Part shown: piece by piece, positions 1 to 10,176 of the stretch
Numbering within the stretch: position 1 is the stretch's first letter
How the letters are laid out: the number at the start of each line of letters is the position of its first letter
DNA from: Strigomonas culicis
Lineage: Eukaryota; Euglenozoa; Kinetoplastea; Trypanosomatida; Trypanosomatidae
NCBI GenBank assembly: GCA_000482145.1
Contig: AUXH01000167.1
Location: 1 to 32,820 of the forward strand
DNA length: 32,820 nucleotides
Reading direction: 5' to 3'
Program-made: the position numbers and the translations under genes
Notes under the pieces: generated by a model
What the model saw: only the letters and a program-made list of their open reading frames with translations
What the model was told of the DNA's origin: nothing
Databases searched by the model: none

Positions 1-2
1 TC

Positions 3-1880
3 GAGCCGCCGCCGCCGCCGCCGAGCGCGGACTACCAGACGCTGGAGCTGCTGCCGGCGCAGCTGAGCCACACGCCCGAGTTGCTCGCCAGCCTGCGCGA
101 GGTGTCGCTGAGCTGCCCGCCGCTCGGCCACGAGGCGGGGCCCAGCAAGCGCGGCCGGCGGCGCGCGCGCCGCTCACACCCGACGACGCCGCAGGCGGCC
201 CCGGTCGCGCCGGAGGTGGAGCGCGAGCTGCTGCTGCAGTGGCACGCCATCTGCGGGCAGTTCCGCACGGTCGTGCGCCTGTCGCTCAACAAGCAGGAGA
301 TCCTCGCGACGCTCGACCGCACGCTGGGCCCGGAGTGGCGCGCGGTCGGCGACGACGGCGCGCCCTCCCCGCCGGTCGCGGTCGGCGAGGTCGCCGCCGC
401 GGCGGTGCCCACGCGCGCGGACCCGATGGCCAGGCTCGGCGGCGGGCGCTCGGCCGACGCGGCGCCCACCTACTCGCCGTCGCAGCAGGTCGCGAGCTTC
501 CTCGAGCGCACGTCGCCGACGCCGCCCGGCCACAGCGACTTGTCCTTCCCGTCCGCGCCGCTGCCGCCGGACCCGGACGCGCAGAGCGGCAGCAGCACGC
601 ATATGGACCCCAAGGCGTCGCCGACGTTCCGCCTCGAGAGCCGCGAAGAGATGATGCGGCGCCGCAGCGCCGCGCCGAACGCCTTCTACGCGTCGGCCTC
701 GCACCACGGCGGGGCGCACTACCTCGGGAACAGCGCGGCGACGACGCCGGCGAGCTACGCGGGCGGCGGCGCCGTGTACACGCCGCTGCACAACACCGCC
801 TGCAGTATGCCCGTGTCGCCGCTCATGTCGAGCATGACGAACTCGCCCATCGCGGGGCCCAAGTGTCCGTACGACTACATCCTGGTGCTCGACTTCGAGG
901 CGACGTGTGAGGAGTTCAACAGCTACGGCTATCTGCACGAGATCATCGAATTCCCCGTGGTGCTCGTGGACGTGCAGCTGCAGCGGGAGGTGGCCGAGTT
1001 CCACCGCTACGTGCGGCCGCGCCACAAGCCGCAGCTGAGCCCTTTCTGCAAGAACCTCACCGGCATCGCACAGGAGGATGTGGACCGCGCGGCGCCGCTC
1101 GAGGAGGTCATCCGCCACTTCGAGCGGTGGTTCAACAACACGGTGCCGCCGACGGCGCGCTGCGTCTTCGCGACGGACGGGCCGGCCGACTTCTGCCACT
1201 TCATGCTTGCCCACAGCGTCGAGCGGCAGGGCATCCGCTTCCCGCGCATGTTCTACACCTTCATCGATGTGAAGGAGGTCTTCGCGGAGTTCCTGCACTG
1301 CAGCCGGGGGAAGATCAAGACGATGCTCGAGGTGCTGCACATGCCCTTCACCGGCCGGCTGCACAGCGGCATCGACGACGCGCGCAATATCGCCCGCATT
1401 GTGATCGGGCTGCTACGGTGGGGCTGCACCTTCTGCGAGGCGCCGCTGCACCGCCTGCCGTACAGCGGCGCCGCCGGCGCGAGCTCGCCGACGACCGGCA
1501 CGGCCCCCAGCACCGCGAGCGCCTACGGCCCCAGCGGCGCGACGCCCGGCACAAACGCAAGCCACCAGACACCCGGGGGCGGGACGGGCTACGGCGGCTA
1601 CAGCCTGGCGTACCCGCCCACCGCGACGACCTACGGCGGCTACGGCCGCATGGGGTATCACCCCAGCCTCAGCCACAGCAGTGACCCGCTGATGCTGCCA
1701 CCCTCGACCGCGTACACCGCGCAGAGCACCGCCACCGCCCCGCCGCCGCCGTCGCACACAGGCACGAACCCTGCGGCCCCCCCGTTCAGCAGCCAGATGG
1801 GCTATAGCTACACGGTGCCCTACACGAGTCGCATGACGGTCCCCATCGGAGACTCGGGCACAGAGCCGAACTACAACTAA
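3..1880 (+). CDS. ERI-1-like DEDDh 3'-5' exonuclease, 5' partial
   Basis: The frame is open to the left edge of the window, so the true start lies upstream; there is no convincing ATG near the edge. The nuclease domain spans about nt 864-1430. It has the ExoI motif LVLDFEAT (catalytic Asp at nt 891, Glu at nt 897), the conserved block NLTGIAQEDVD, the ExoII block FATDGPADF, and the ExoIII block HSGIDDARNIA (His codon 1362, Asp 1377). All DEDDh residues are present, so it should be active. This is the ERI-1/3'hExo subgroup, known elsewhere for trimming 3' ends of small RNAs, histone mRNA and 5.8S rRNA; the substrate here is unknown. The region before the domain is Pro/Ala/Ser-rich with a short helical stretch (nt 219-345). 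The roughly 140-residue tail is rich in Ser, Thr, Gly, Tyr and Pro with GGY repeats, a composition typical of disordered RNA-granule proteins. Two paralogues lie at 22577 and 24022. Confidence 0.85.
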   Translation, partial: EPPPPPPSADYQTLELLPAQLSHTPELLASLREVSLSCPPLGHEAGPSKRGRRRARRSHPTTPQAAPVAPEVERELLLQWHAICGQFRTVVRLSLNKQEILATLDRTLGPEWRAVGDDGAPSPPVAVGEVAAAAVPTRADPMARLGGGRSADAAPTYSPSQQVASFLERTSPTPPGHSDLSFPSAPLPPDPDAQSGSSTHMDPKASPTFRLESREEMMRRRSAAPNAFYASASHHGGAHYLGNSAATTPASYAGGGAVYTPLHNTACSMPVSPLMSSMTNSPIAGPKCPYDYILVLDFEATCEEFNSYGYLHEIIEFPVVLVDVQLQREVAEFHRYVRPRHKPQLSPFCKNLTGIAQEDVDRAAPLEEVIRHFERWFNNTVPPTARCVFATDGPADFCHFMLAHSVERQGIRFPRMFYTFIDVKEVFAEFLHCSRGKIKTMLEVLHMPFTGRLHSGIDDARNIARIVIGLLRWGCTFCEAPLHRLPYSGAAGASSPTTGTAPSTASAYGPSGATPGTNASHQTPGGGTGYGGYSLAYPPTATTYGGYGRMGYHPSLSHSSDPLMLPPSTAYTAQSTATAPPPPSHTGTNPAAPPFSSQMGYSYTVPYTSRMTVPIGDSGTEPNYN

Positions 1881-3155
1881 CGCGTCTTGTGATCGGTAGG
1901 GGTATCAGTAGGATATTTCCTCTTGTATAATAATTGCTATATATACATATTTGTTTTTCTCTGTTTTCTCTTTTCGGTTGTGCTCTGTACGGTATCCGTT
2001 GTGATCATTTTTTATACACTTTGTTTTTAGATCTTTTTTTCTTTTTTTATATATCTATATATTTGACCCTTGTTCCCTTTTTTCTTTGCTTGTACTTTGT
2101 CATTCCTGGGACCTCGGAGAATCACACACATACGTATGTATGTGTGAGTCTTGATTGTTCGTCCGTTGTATGTATACCCTTTTCACTTTTCCACTTCCTG
2201 TTGAGAAAAGGAGAACAAAACATAAGAAAAAAGAAGAACATATCGGGTAGTGCATGTGCAGCATCAGAAGCAATGAGCAACAGAAAGATACAAGTGGTCC
2301 ACTGTGCTGTGTGTAATGCACTTTTTTTTCTTTTGATTACTATCTATCGGTGTTCAAAAAACCAGAGAAAAAACAAAACACCCAAACGTATATGAATCAC
2401 TACCAACCCACAATAAACAAATGAGACATGCTATAATGACTTGAGTACTTTGTTTGCATACAGATTGCTTTTCTTTCTCTCTTTCTCTCTCCTTTTTTTT
2501 TTAATACAAATAAAAATCCTTTCATCTCCTCTCAGATACTTGCCCCCTTTTTCCCCTTTAAGCGATCAACTTTCAGGAATCCAACTTTCCTTTTTTTTTT
2601 ATAGTTCGTTTTCTTTCTTTCTTTTTTATTCAACGCTTTTTTTTTTCAAATTCGACAACTCTTTGTTTTCTTCTTTCCTTTCTTTATAATTAATTGAATA
2701 AATATCTATATCTGGAAAAAAAAAGCTCTTTTCAGAATTAATTGAAGTTAGCATCACACACACACAAAAAAAAAATAAACAAACAAAAAAAGAGAAAACA
2801 ATTCTCTAGCCAACTTCAAAGGTGATTTTTTCTTTAAAGCAAATTGAATCTTAAAATAAAACTAAAAAAAAAACAAAAAAGATAATAAAAACAAATAGTA
2901 GATAAACAAACAAACAGACACCAACCAGAAAAGTATTTCATTTCATTACTTTATTTTTTAATTAATCTAACAGTCAAACAACCAAACGAAAAAGAAAAAT
3001 CCTAACCATCATAACAATACCAAAAAAAAAAGAAAGAGTGTATATACATATATATTTATAGAACATCCTTGAGTATAGTGATATATATTTATACAGCGAC
3101 ATCTTTTTTTTTTCCCAACAACACTCCCAACTGATTAAAACACAGCTCCACACCA
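1881..3155 (+). other. AT-rich intergenic spacer / UTR
   Basis: No gene is seen here. The spacer changes composition: roughly 1930-2690 is T/pyrimidine-rich on the + strand, whereas 2700-3070 is A-rich with AAAC/AAAAC runs. It should hold the 3' UTR of the exonuclease and the 5' UTR of the ABC transporter. Short open frames in both strands here have AT-biased codons quite unlike the real genes and are not supported. From 2439 to 3155 there is no ATG on the + strand. Confidence 0.8.
3102..3145 (+). promoter_or_regulatory. Putative spliced-leader acceptor, ABC transporter
   Basis: A 15-nt pyrimidine run (3102-3116) is followed by the first AG at 3144-3145, ten bases before the ATG at 3156. An alternative acceptor could lie after the T-rich tracts near 2586-2690, which would give a long A-rich leader without any upstream ATG. 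Confidence 0.5.
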
Positions 3156-6100
3156 ATGGGGACCAACCGTGTTTTGATTCAGCTGTGGGGCTTCCTCGTG
3201 AAGACCTTCACGTACCGCTGGCGGACGCCGTTGCTGACGCTCTTCGAGCTGATCCTGCCATGCCTCTTCACGCTCCTGCTGTCGGTGGGCTACTGGACGT
3301 CGTCCGTGACGGTCACCCCCGCGGAGATCCACGACGGCACGGATCCGGTAACCGGCAAGTCGTCCGTCCTCTGGAACATGTCCCACTTTGTGGGCTATTA
3401 CGTTTGCCAGTCGCCGGACTCGTCCATCGACGTGGGGCAGGCGGTGTGCCCGGACTACACGGAGGACTACCCCTACTGCCTCAGCCTGATCGGCAACGGC
3501 CGCGAGCTGTGCATCCTAACGTCCAAGTACAACACATTCAGCGGCCTCCTGTACGCGGCGTACTACGCCTCGGGTCCCGTGACGGCGGACTCGATGAATA
3601 GCTACCTGCTGCTCTCCGCGTTTGTGACGCAGCTGGCGCAGGCGGACGGCCCCAACTTCTTCGGCCGCAGCTCGAAGCTGTCCCTGACGCACTACGGCAA
3701 GCTGCTGCTGGCCTCAGACAGCGCGGAGCTCGCGCAGAGCTTCGTGGCGTACTGCCACCGCATCAGCGCCATGTGCAAGGAGGTGCTGGACACGTCGGTG
3801 ATCTACAGCAGCTACGAGACGGCGGAGGCGTACGCGCTGGAGCACGACGGCACGGTGTGGGCGGTCCTGCACCTGCCGGCGAGCAGCGTGTCCAGCAGCC
3901 GCAGCGTGGAGGACCCGGCGGAGTTCACGATCGGCATGAACTACACCGCCACGGGCGCGACCTTCACGGAGAGCAACCGCCGCAAGCTCTTCTCCAGCGA
4001 CCTCGCCGCCGACGGGTCGGACCCGTACCTGCTGTACTGGGCGAGCGGCTTCATGACGCTGCAGAACTTCGTGCAGCAGTTCTACATGGAGCGCCACAAC
4101 AACAACACGGATTTGGTGAAGGTGGGCCCCGCGGCGTGGGTGTCCGCGGCGCCGACGACGAGCGAAAGCTACTACCTGAGCCTGAACGGCGTGGCCCTCG
4201 TGCCGATGCCGACGTCGGCGCACCAGGGCAACAGCTTCGTGACGACGTGGGCGTACTACATGCCGCTGGTGGCGATGATGGCGGCGCTGTTCCCCGTGGC
4301 GCGGCTGACCGGGCTGGTGGTGGAGGAGAAGTCGCGCGGCGTGCGGGAGGCGATGCTCATCATGGGCCTGTACCCGGCGTGCAACTTCGCGGGCTGGTAC
4401 GCGTCGTCCACGTTGATCGACTTGGTGGCGTCGCTGCTGGCGGCGATGGTCCTGAAGATCGGCTTCCTGAATGTGTGTGACTACAGCATCCTTCTCGTGG
4501 TGTACTTCACCTTCATGCAGCAGAACACGGCGCTGAGCATCCTGATGAGCACCATCTTCTCGAACCCGCGCGTGGCGGTGTGGACGGCTGCCTTCATCGT
4601 GTTCATCTGCGGCATCCCCTTCTACACGTTCCCGGACGGCATGGGCGACGTCTCGAAGATCTTCTGCTGCCTGGTGCCGTGCGTGGGCTACGGCCAGAGC
4701 CTCGGCTTCATCCTGGACTACGCGAGGTACGACACCAAGTACACGTGGACGGCTTCGCGTGAGGGTGGCTTCAACACGTCCATCGCGCTGGGCATGATGT
4801 GGGCGTCGTTCGCGGGCATGATGGTGCTGGCCCTGTACCTTGACCGCGTGGCGCCGGCTGCGGTGGGCGTGCGCGAGCACCCGCTCTTCTTCATGAAGGG
4901 CGCCTTCCAGTGCTTCCACAAGCGCAGCGCGACGGTGCGCATGTCGGGCCGCAAGTACCGGCGCGAGGAGGACGAGCTGCTGATGGGCAAGGAGGACTGC
5001 GGCGGGGACGTGGGCGCGCCCGCGGTGACGCGCGACGCGCACAACCGCGAGTGGATGGAGCACTACGACGAGGTGCTGGACCCGAAGGACGCGTCGAACG
5101 CGGCGGTGTTCGCGCACCTGCGCAAGGTGTACATCGGGGGCGGCATCCTGGGCTTCCTGTACACCTTCTTCACCGGGCTATTCTATCGCGGGGACCGCGT
5201 GGTGGCGCTGGACGACGTGACGTTCCCGATGAAGAGGGGCGAGATCTCGGTGCTGCTGGGGCCGAACGGCGCGGGCAAGTCAACCATCATGGGCATCGCG
5301 ACGGGCGTCACGTGCGCGACGGGCGGCAGCGTGTACATCCGCGGCCTGAACGCGCGCCTACACATGGACCAGTGCCGCCAGCACATTGGGTACTGCGCGC
5401 AGCAGGACATTGTGTGGCCGTCGCTGACGGTGGTCGAGCACTTGCGCTTCTACGCGCGGCTGAAGGACGCGACGACCTTCGACGTGGAGGACGCGGCGGC
5501 GAAGGCGATGCAGCTGACGGGCCTGGAGGAGAAGAAGTACTGCCGCGCGGGCGACCTGTCGGGCGGCCAGAAGCGGCGGCTGTGCGTTGCGATTGCGTTC
5601 GTGGGCGACTCGGACGTGCTGTTCCTGGACGAGCCGACGGCGGGCATGGATATGCGGGGCCGCCGCGCGATCTACGAGATGCTGCAGAGGGAGCGGGGCC
5701 GCCGCAGCGTGCTCATCTCGACGCACCTGCTGGACGAGGCGGACCGCATCGGGGACCGCATCCTGGTGGTGAACGAGGGCAACGTGGTGGCGGAGGGCTC
5801 GTCGCTCTTCCTGAAGTCGAAGATGAAGGCGGGCTACCTGATGAACTGCGTGCTGCAGACGGGGCTGACCGCGGCGCAGGAGCAGCAGGCGGTGGATGCG
5901 GTGACGGAGATTGTGCACCGCCACATGATGGAGGCGGCGCCCAAGTCGCTGACGGACGCGGGGGAGCTGTACGACGCGGAGCGGCGGGGGCGCGAAATGA
6001 CGTTCCGCTTCCCTCTTTCCTCGCTGACGACGTCGAGCGGCGAGATCGTGTCGGAGGTGCAGCGGCGTCGCGCGGAGCTGCACGTGAACTCGGTGGGCAT

Positions 6101-8747
6101 CAGCCTGACGACGCTGAAGGAGGTGTTCACGCAGCTGACGAGCCGGACGGCGACCCGGCCGCACGCGGATGCGGCGTCGACGGAGGTGCAGCAGCTGATG
6201 GAGCGGGAGCCTGTGGGCAGTGCGGAGGCGATGTTCTACGAGGACAAGGGCGCTTTCAGCACCTTCAGCCGCCACTTCAAGGCGCTGTTCCTGAAGCGCC
6301 TGCACTCCGCGAAACGCGACTTCCGCCTGCTCATGTTCCAGGTGATCGTCCCCGTCGCCTTCCTGCTGCTGTCGCTGCTCATCACGCTGGTGCAGGGCAA
6401 GCGTCAGCCCAGCCTGCTGCTGGACAGCTCCATGTACGCGGACTACGAGTCGAACCCGTCGGAGGTGCTGCTGTCGCGCGGCACCATCCCGTTCATTCTC
6501 GACACCTTCAAGCTGAGCTCGACCACGGTGCCCGGGGCCGCGATGGGCCGCGGGTACACGTCGCGGCAGGACTCCGGCTCTGTAGCGATGGGCTTGAACG
6601 GCTCGTATGCGCTGTCGTTGGAGATGCTGCGGGACATCTCGAACCACAGCAAGAACCGCTATGTGGCCCTCTCGCCGACCAACTACCTGATCCAGAGCGG
6701 CGCGCCGAGCTATGGGTCCATCGTGATGCACAACACGACGATGCCACATACGGCGCCGCAGGCGCTGAACGCGATGTACTCACTGGCGAGCTACCAGGTG
6801 TGGGGGTCGCAGGTGCCGCCGCTGGTGGCGCGCAACCGCCCCATGTTCTTTGGCAATTACGAGAAGGACCTGCTGGAGACGTCGAAGCAGGTGATCATCG
6901 GCATCTTCGTGATCCTGCCCTTCCTGTTCATCCCGTGCAACCAGATCAACTACATTGTGCGCGAGAAGGAGTCGGGCGCGCGGCACGTGCAGTGGCTGTC
7001 GGGGGCGAGCGTGGTGGCGTACTGGCTGAGCTCGTTTGTGTTCGACATGGCGTGCTTCGTCGTGACGGAGATCCTCGCCTTCATCATCTTCTTCATCTTC
7101 GGCCGCGACGAGTTCTCCGGGCCGAAGGCGGTGGGCCCGGCGATTGTGCTGTTCCTCTTCTACGGCCTCATGTCGATCCCCGTGGCGTACCTGCTGAGCT
7201 TCCTCTTCAAGTCGCCGGCGGCGGCGCAGAACTGCGTGCTGCTGGTGAACTTCGTGTGCGGCTTCCTGTGGGTGCTGGTGGAGGACATGCTGAAGGACAC
7301 GGCGCTGGAGTTTGTGAAGGGCGTGACGCACGTGCTGCGCGTGATCCCGGCGGTGAACTTCGCGGAGGGCATCTTCGTGCTGTCCGGCAACCAGATCGCG
7401 ATGATGTACTCCCCCACTGCGGCCTTCAAGGACCTGTGGGGCATGCTGACGTTCCAGTACGTGGCGCGGTCGGACTCGTACCGGCTGACCGGCGGCATTG
7501 CCACGGGCCTCATCTACATGTCGTGCGTGGGCGTGGCGTGCTCGGTGGCGCTGGTCGTGCTGGAGTACCTGCGGCTGCAGCGCCTGACGACGACGTTCAG
7601 CCGCTGCTGCTGCAGGCCGAAGAGCGAGGACGACGCGGACGACGGCGCGAGCGACGCGGCGGCGGCGGCCCACCACGAGGGCGCGCTTGCGTCGGTGCGG
7701 GCGGAGGAGGCGCGCGTGTGCGGGAGCGCGACGGGCGCGCCGGAGGACCGCATCACGGTGCAGCACCTGGACAAGCGGTACCTGGGCGGCGCCGGCTACG
7801 CGGTGCGCGACGTCTCGTTCGGCGTGCACGCCGGCGAGGTGCTGGCGCTGCTGGGGCTGAACGGCGCGGGCAAGACGACGACGGTGGGCGTGCTGGCTGG
7901 CGAGGTGATGCGCTCGGACGGAGAGGCCTACGTGAACCACACGGCGGTGGGGACGGTGCACAGCCGCAGCTTCGTGGGGTACTGCCCACAGTACGACCCG
8001 CTCCTGGACCTGCTGTCGCCGATGGAGCACCTGTACCTGTACGCGCGCCTGCGCGGGGTGCGGGAGGAGTACATCCACGACGAGGCGATGCTGCTGGTGC
8101 GCGAGCTGGGGCTGTACGCGCACCGCTTCCAGGCGGCGAGCGGCCTGAGCGGCGGCAACAAGCGGCGCCTGTCGCTGGCGATCGCGCTGGTGGGCCGCAC
8201 AACGAGCGTGCTGCTGGACGAGCCGACGGCGGGGATGGATGCGCTGGCGCGCGCGCAGACCTGCGCGATGGTGAGGCGGCTGACGGCCCACAAGTCGGTG
8301 ATCCTGACGACGCACCTGCTGGATGAGGTGGACGCGCTGTCGGACCGCGTGGCCTTCCTGGCGCGCGGGCGGCTGCGCTGCATCGGCGCACCGCAGGAGG
8401 TGAAGGCGTTGTTCGCGCTGGAGGACACGTACGCGCTGCACGTGGTGTTCCGCGGCACGGTCGACATGGCGGGCGGCGCGGCGAGCGCGGCGATCATCGC
8501 GGCGCTGACGGCGTACGTGCAGCGCGTGCTGGACAGCGAGCCGCGCGCGGCGGCGGGCGGGGCGCCGCCGCGGTGCTGCCTCAAGGACGTGCACGCGAGC
8601 TCCGTGATACTGACGGCGGTGGGCGAGCTGCGGCTCATGACGCGCGCCCTGTCGGACATCCGCGACGGCGCGCTGAAGGACATCCCGGAGGTGGTCTCCG
8701 TCAGCGCAAACCAGTCGACGCTGGAGGACATCCTCATGGAGCTGTAG
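3156..8747 (+). CDS. ABCA-family full ABC transporter
   Basis: This 1863-residue protein has the ABCA layout TMD1-NBD1-TMD2-NBD2. TM1 lies at about residues 22-50, followed by a large extracytoplasmic loop (about 50-365) with several Cys and NxS/T sites, then a membrane block at about 365-600. NBD1 has Walker A GPNGAGKST (702-710), signature LSGGQKRRL (801-809), Walker B LFLDEPTAGMD (Asp825, Glu826) and STHLLDEAD. The second half repeats this: TM at about 1058-1080, a loop, a membrane block at about 1245-1480, Walker A GLNGAGKTT (1567-1575), signature LSGGNKRRL (1664-1672), Walker B LLDEPTAGMD (Asp1688) and TTHLLDEVD. Both ATPase sites look intact. ABCA proteins move lipids or sterols across membranes, and kinetoplastid members have been linked to phospholipid trafficking; the substrate here is inferred only at family level. 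A short basic/acidic linker (about 1490-1535) precedes NBD2. The length matches full-size ABCA proteins. Confidence 0.96.
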   Translation: MGTNRVLIQLWGFLVKTFTYRWRTPLLTLFELILPCLFTLLLSVGYWTSSVTVTPAEIHDGTDPVTGKSSVLWNMSHFVGYYVCQSPDSSIDVGQAVCPDYTEDYPYCLSLIGNGRELCILTSKYNTFSGLLYAAYYASGPVTADSMNSYLLLSAFVTQLAQADGPNFFGRSSKLSLTHYGKLLLASDSAELAQSFVAYCHRISAMCKEVLDTSVIYSSYETAEAYALEHDGTVWAVLHLPASSVSSSRSVEDPAEFTIGMNYTATGATFTESNRRKLFSSDLAADGSDPYLLYWASGFMTLQNFVQQFYMERHNNNTDLVKVGPAAWVSAAPTTSESYYLSLNGVALVPMPTSAHQGNSFVTTWAYYMPLVAMMAALFPVARLTGLVVEEKSRGVREAMLIMGLYPACNFAGWYASSTLIDLVASLLAAMVLKIGFLNVCDYSILLVVYFTFMQQNTALSILMSTIFSNPRVAVWTAAFIVFICGIPFYTFPDGMGDVSKIFCCLVPCVGYGQSLGFILDYARYDTKYTWTASREGGFNTSIALGMMWASFAGMMVLALYLDRVAPAAVGVREHPLFFMKGAFQCFHKRSATVRMSGRKYRREEDELLMGKEDCGGDVGAPAVTRDAHNREWMEHYDEVLDPKDASNAAVFAHLRKVYIGGGILGFLYTFFTGLFYRGDRVVALDDVTFPMKRGEISVLLGPNGAGKSTIMGIATGVTCATGGSVYIRGLNARLHMDQCRQHIGYCAQQDIVWPSLTVVEHLRFYARLKDATTFDVEDAAAKAMQLTGLEEKKYCRAGDLSGGQKRRLCVAIAFVGDSDVLFLDEPTAGMDMRGRRAIYEMLQRERGRRSVLISTHLLDEADRIGDRILVVNEGNVVAEGSSLFLKSKMKAGYLMNCVLQTGLTAAQEQQAVDAVTEIVHRHMMEAAPKSLTDAGELYDAERRGREMTFRFPLSSLTTSSGEIVSEVQRRRAELHVNSVGISLTTLKEVFTQLTSRTATRPHADAASTEVQQLMEREPVGSAEAMFYEDKGAFSTFSRHFKALFLKRLHSAKRDFRLLMFQVIVPVAFLLLSLLITLVQGKRQPSLLLDSSMYADYESNPSEVLLSRGTIPFILDTFKLSSTTVPGAAMGRGYTSRQDSGSVAMGLNGSYALSLEMLRDISNHSKNRYVALSPTNYLIQSGAPSYGSIVMHNTTMPHTAPQALNAMYSLASYQVWGSQVPPLVARNRPMFFGNYEKDLLETSKQVIIGIFVILPFLFIPCNQINYIVREKESGARHVQWLSGASVVAYWLSSFVFDMACFVVTEILAFIIFFIFGRDEFSGPKAVGPAIVLFLFYGLMSIPVAYLLSFLFKSPAAAQNCVLLVNFVCGFLWVLVEDMLKDTALEFVKGVTHVLRVIPAVNFAEGIFVLSGNQIAMMYSPTAAFKDLWGMLTFQYVARSDSYRLTGGIATGLIYMSCVGVACSVALVVLEYLRLQRLTTTFSRCCCRPKSEDDADDGASDAAAAAHHEGALASVRAEEARVCGSATGAPEDRITVQHLDKRYLGGAGYAVRDVSFGVHAGEVLALLGLNGAGKTTTVGVLAGEVMRSDGEAYVNHTAVGTVHSRSFVGYCPQYDPLLDLLSPMEHLYLYARLRGVREEYIHDEAMLLVRELGLYAHRFQAASGLSGGNKRRLSLAIALVGRTTSVLLDEPTAGMDALARAQTCAMVRRLTAHKSVILTTHLLDEVDALSDRVAFLARGRLRCIGAPQEVKALFALEDTYALHVVFRGTVDMAGGAASAAIIAALTAYVQRVLDSEPRAAAGGAPPRCCLKDVHASSVILTAVGELRLMTRALSDIRDGALKDIPEVVSVSANQSTLEDILMEL

Positions 8748-8876
8748 GGGCGCGGGCGACAGCGCCGGCGCGCCGCCCACGCTCCATCTACATCTAACAA
8801 GTTCTGGAAAGAACACAGCCGTATCTGAAACACGACCCGAATAGGACTACGACCAACGATACGCTTTCAAAACATA

Positions 8877-8887
<11 letters not shown>

Positions 8888-8943
<56 letters not shown>
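8888..8943. repeat. (TA)n dinucleotide microsatellite
   Basis: A nearly pure run of TA units follows a CAACAACA stretch and is interrupted only by one TG near its right end. It lies in the 3' UTR or spacer after the ABC transporter. It is the longest simple repeat in the window and likely length-polymorphic. Confidence 0.95.
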
Positions 8944-10077
8944 GCGGGAAATCAAGGCAAGGCAAGTTGAAGTAATTTAATCAATGGAGAAGAAAAGAGG
9001 AGTGAAGAGAAAAGAGCGTGACCACGACTCTGTGCGGCGGGGTGGTTGCGCCAATCGACATGGCTGTGTGCTTACACGTGTCCATGCATCAGCGTTGGTC
9101 TAACAATGCGTAGACACGGTCTCTGCTTTTCAGTTCCCCTCTTTTTTTTTATTTCTCTTTCCGCGTTTAGCGAACAAACTCTTTTTTTTAAATTTTAATT
9201 TTTAGTTTTCAAATACCCTCCTCAAAGGATTTCCCCCTTACCCGTTTCTGTTTCCCTTCTCCTTTTTTTTATAGTTTGTTTTTGGAGTCGTGGTAAGCGG
9301 ATGCGCAAAATAAAAATAAAATAAAGTACCAAATCCACAGCCATACACATGTTATAGCGTCCGTAGACATCTATTACAGGGTAGTGTCTCCGTATTATTA
9401 TTCTTATTAAACATTTCATGAATGTGGAGTAGTGTACATGGTTCATGTGAGCTATTATGGAGTGTAACAAAGGAAAAACTGTTTTAACTGTCCACAATAA
9501 AATGAAAAATAAAGAGAAAACAACTAAAAACAGAAAAAAACGATAAAACCATATGAAATGATGACAGAAACATACATACATACATCTATACATATGTATG
9601 CGTGTGGGTAGAAACGATGTAATTAGCAACAGTTTACAGTTTTTTCTTCTTTGCAATTCAGCTCCATGGCGCGGTGTACGTCTCCTCTCCCCTTTCTTCT
9701 TGTTGATGAAAATAATGAGGTGAGACTGTGTTTCTTTTTTTCATTTCCTTTCTCTCTTTTTCATTTTTGTTTTCACTCCTTCTTTCTTTTTGTTTCCAAC
9801 TGTAACGATTGTGTTTCAGACGCAAGTAGAAGACTTAAGGTACCCGTTCCTTAGCAGCAATATTCCTTAGATACTTTAATTCTTTTCGGTTTGAATTATT
9901 AGCCAACATATAGTATAGGTAAGCACAATGATATCTTTTCTTTTCTATTTTTTTTTTTTGACAAAGTACTAATGCATCTTTCGGAGCTTTTCTGAGAAAG
10001 AAAAAAATAAATCTGTGTCAGTCTTTCAACGCTTGTGAACCTTTTGCTTTGTTGCTATTTGTTTTTCTTTAATACGG

Positions 10078-10176
10078 TCTCTCTCTCTTTCTATCCCTCT
10101 CTCTCTTTTTCTTATGTTCGTCATCGGCTTACCATATACAACTATACGATTATATTTCTTATTTTGATTTGTGTAG
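10078..10176 (+). promoter_or_regulatory. Putative spliced-leader acceptor, zinc-finger gene
   Basis: A long CT tract (10078-10114) is followed by 60 bases without any AG; the first AG is at 10175-10176. Its use would give a 90-nt 5' UTR free of ATG before the start at 10267. Confidence 0.55.

Noticed and set aside
1934..2395. 153-codon + strand open frame in the first spacer
   Set aside because: Phe/Leu/Ile-rich translation from T-rich UTR sequence; codon use is unlike all real genes.
4910..8326. 1138-codon + strand open frame within the ABC transporter gene
   Set aside because: It is a +1 shadow of the transporter, Arg/Gly/Ala-rich with no motifs.
6780..8816. Long minus-strand open frame opposite the ABC transporter (678 codons), with similar ones opposite other genes
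   Set aside because: GC-rich codons ending in G or C remove stops on the opposite strand; the translations are Arg/His/Val-rich without domains, and the + strand gene is certain.
9018..9125. GC-richer patch in the spacer that might be an RNA gene
   Set aside because: No tRNA arms, A/B boxes or snoRNA boxes could be recognised by eye.
9557..9563. ATGATGA resembling a C/D snoRNA C box
   Set aside because: No CTGA D box at a suitable distance and no terminal stem was found.
9222..9656. 144-codon minus-strand open frame
   Set aside because: AT-biased codons, opposite to the array, no domain.
9912..9920. AGGTAAGC resembling a 5' splice donor
   Set aside because: No coding exon precedes it and there is no clear paired acceptor leading to a frame; likely chance in AT-rich sequence.
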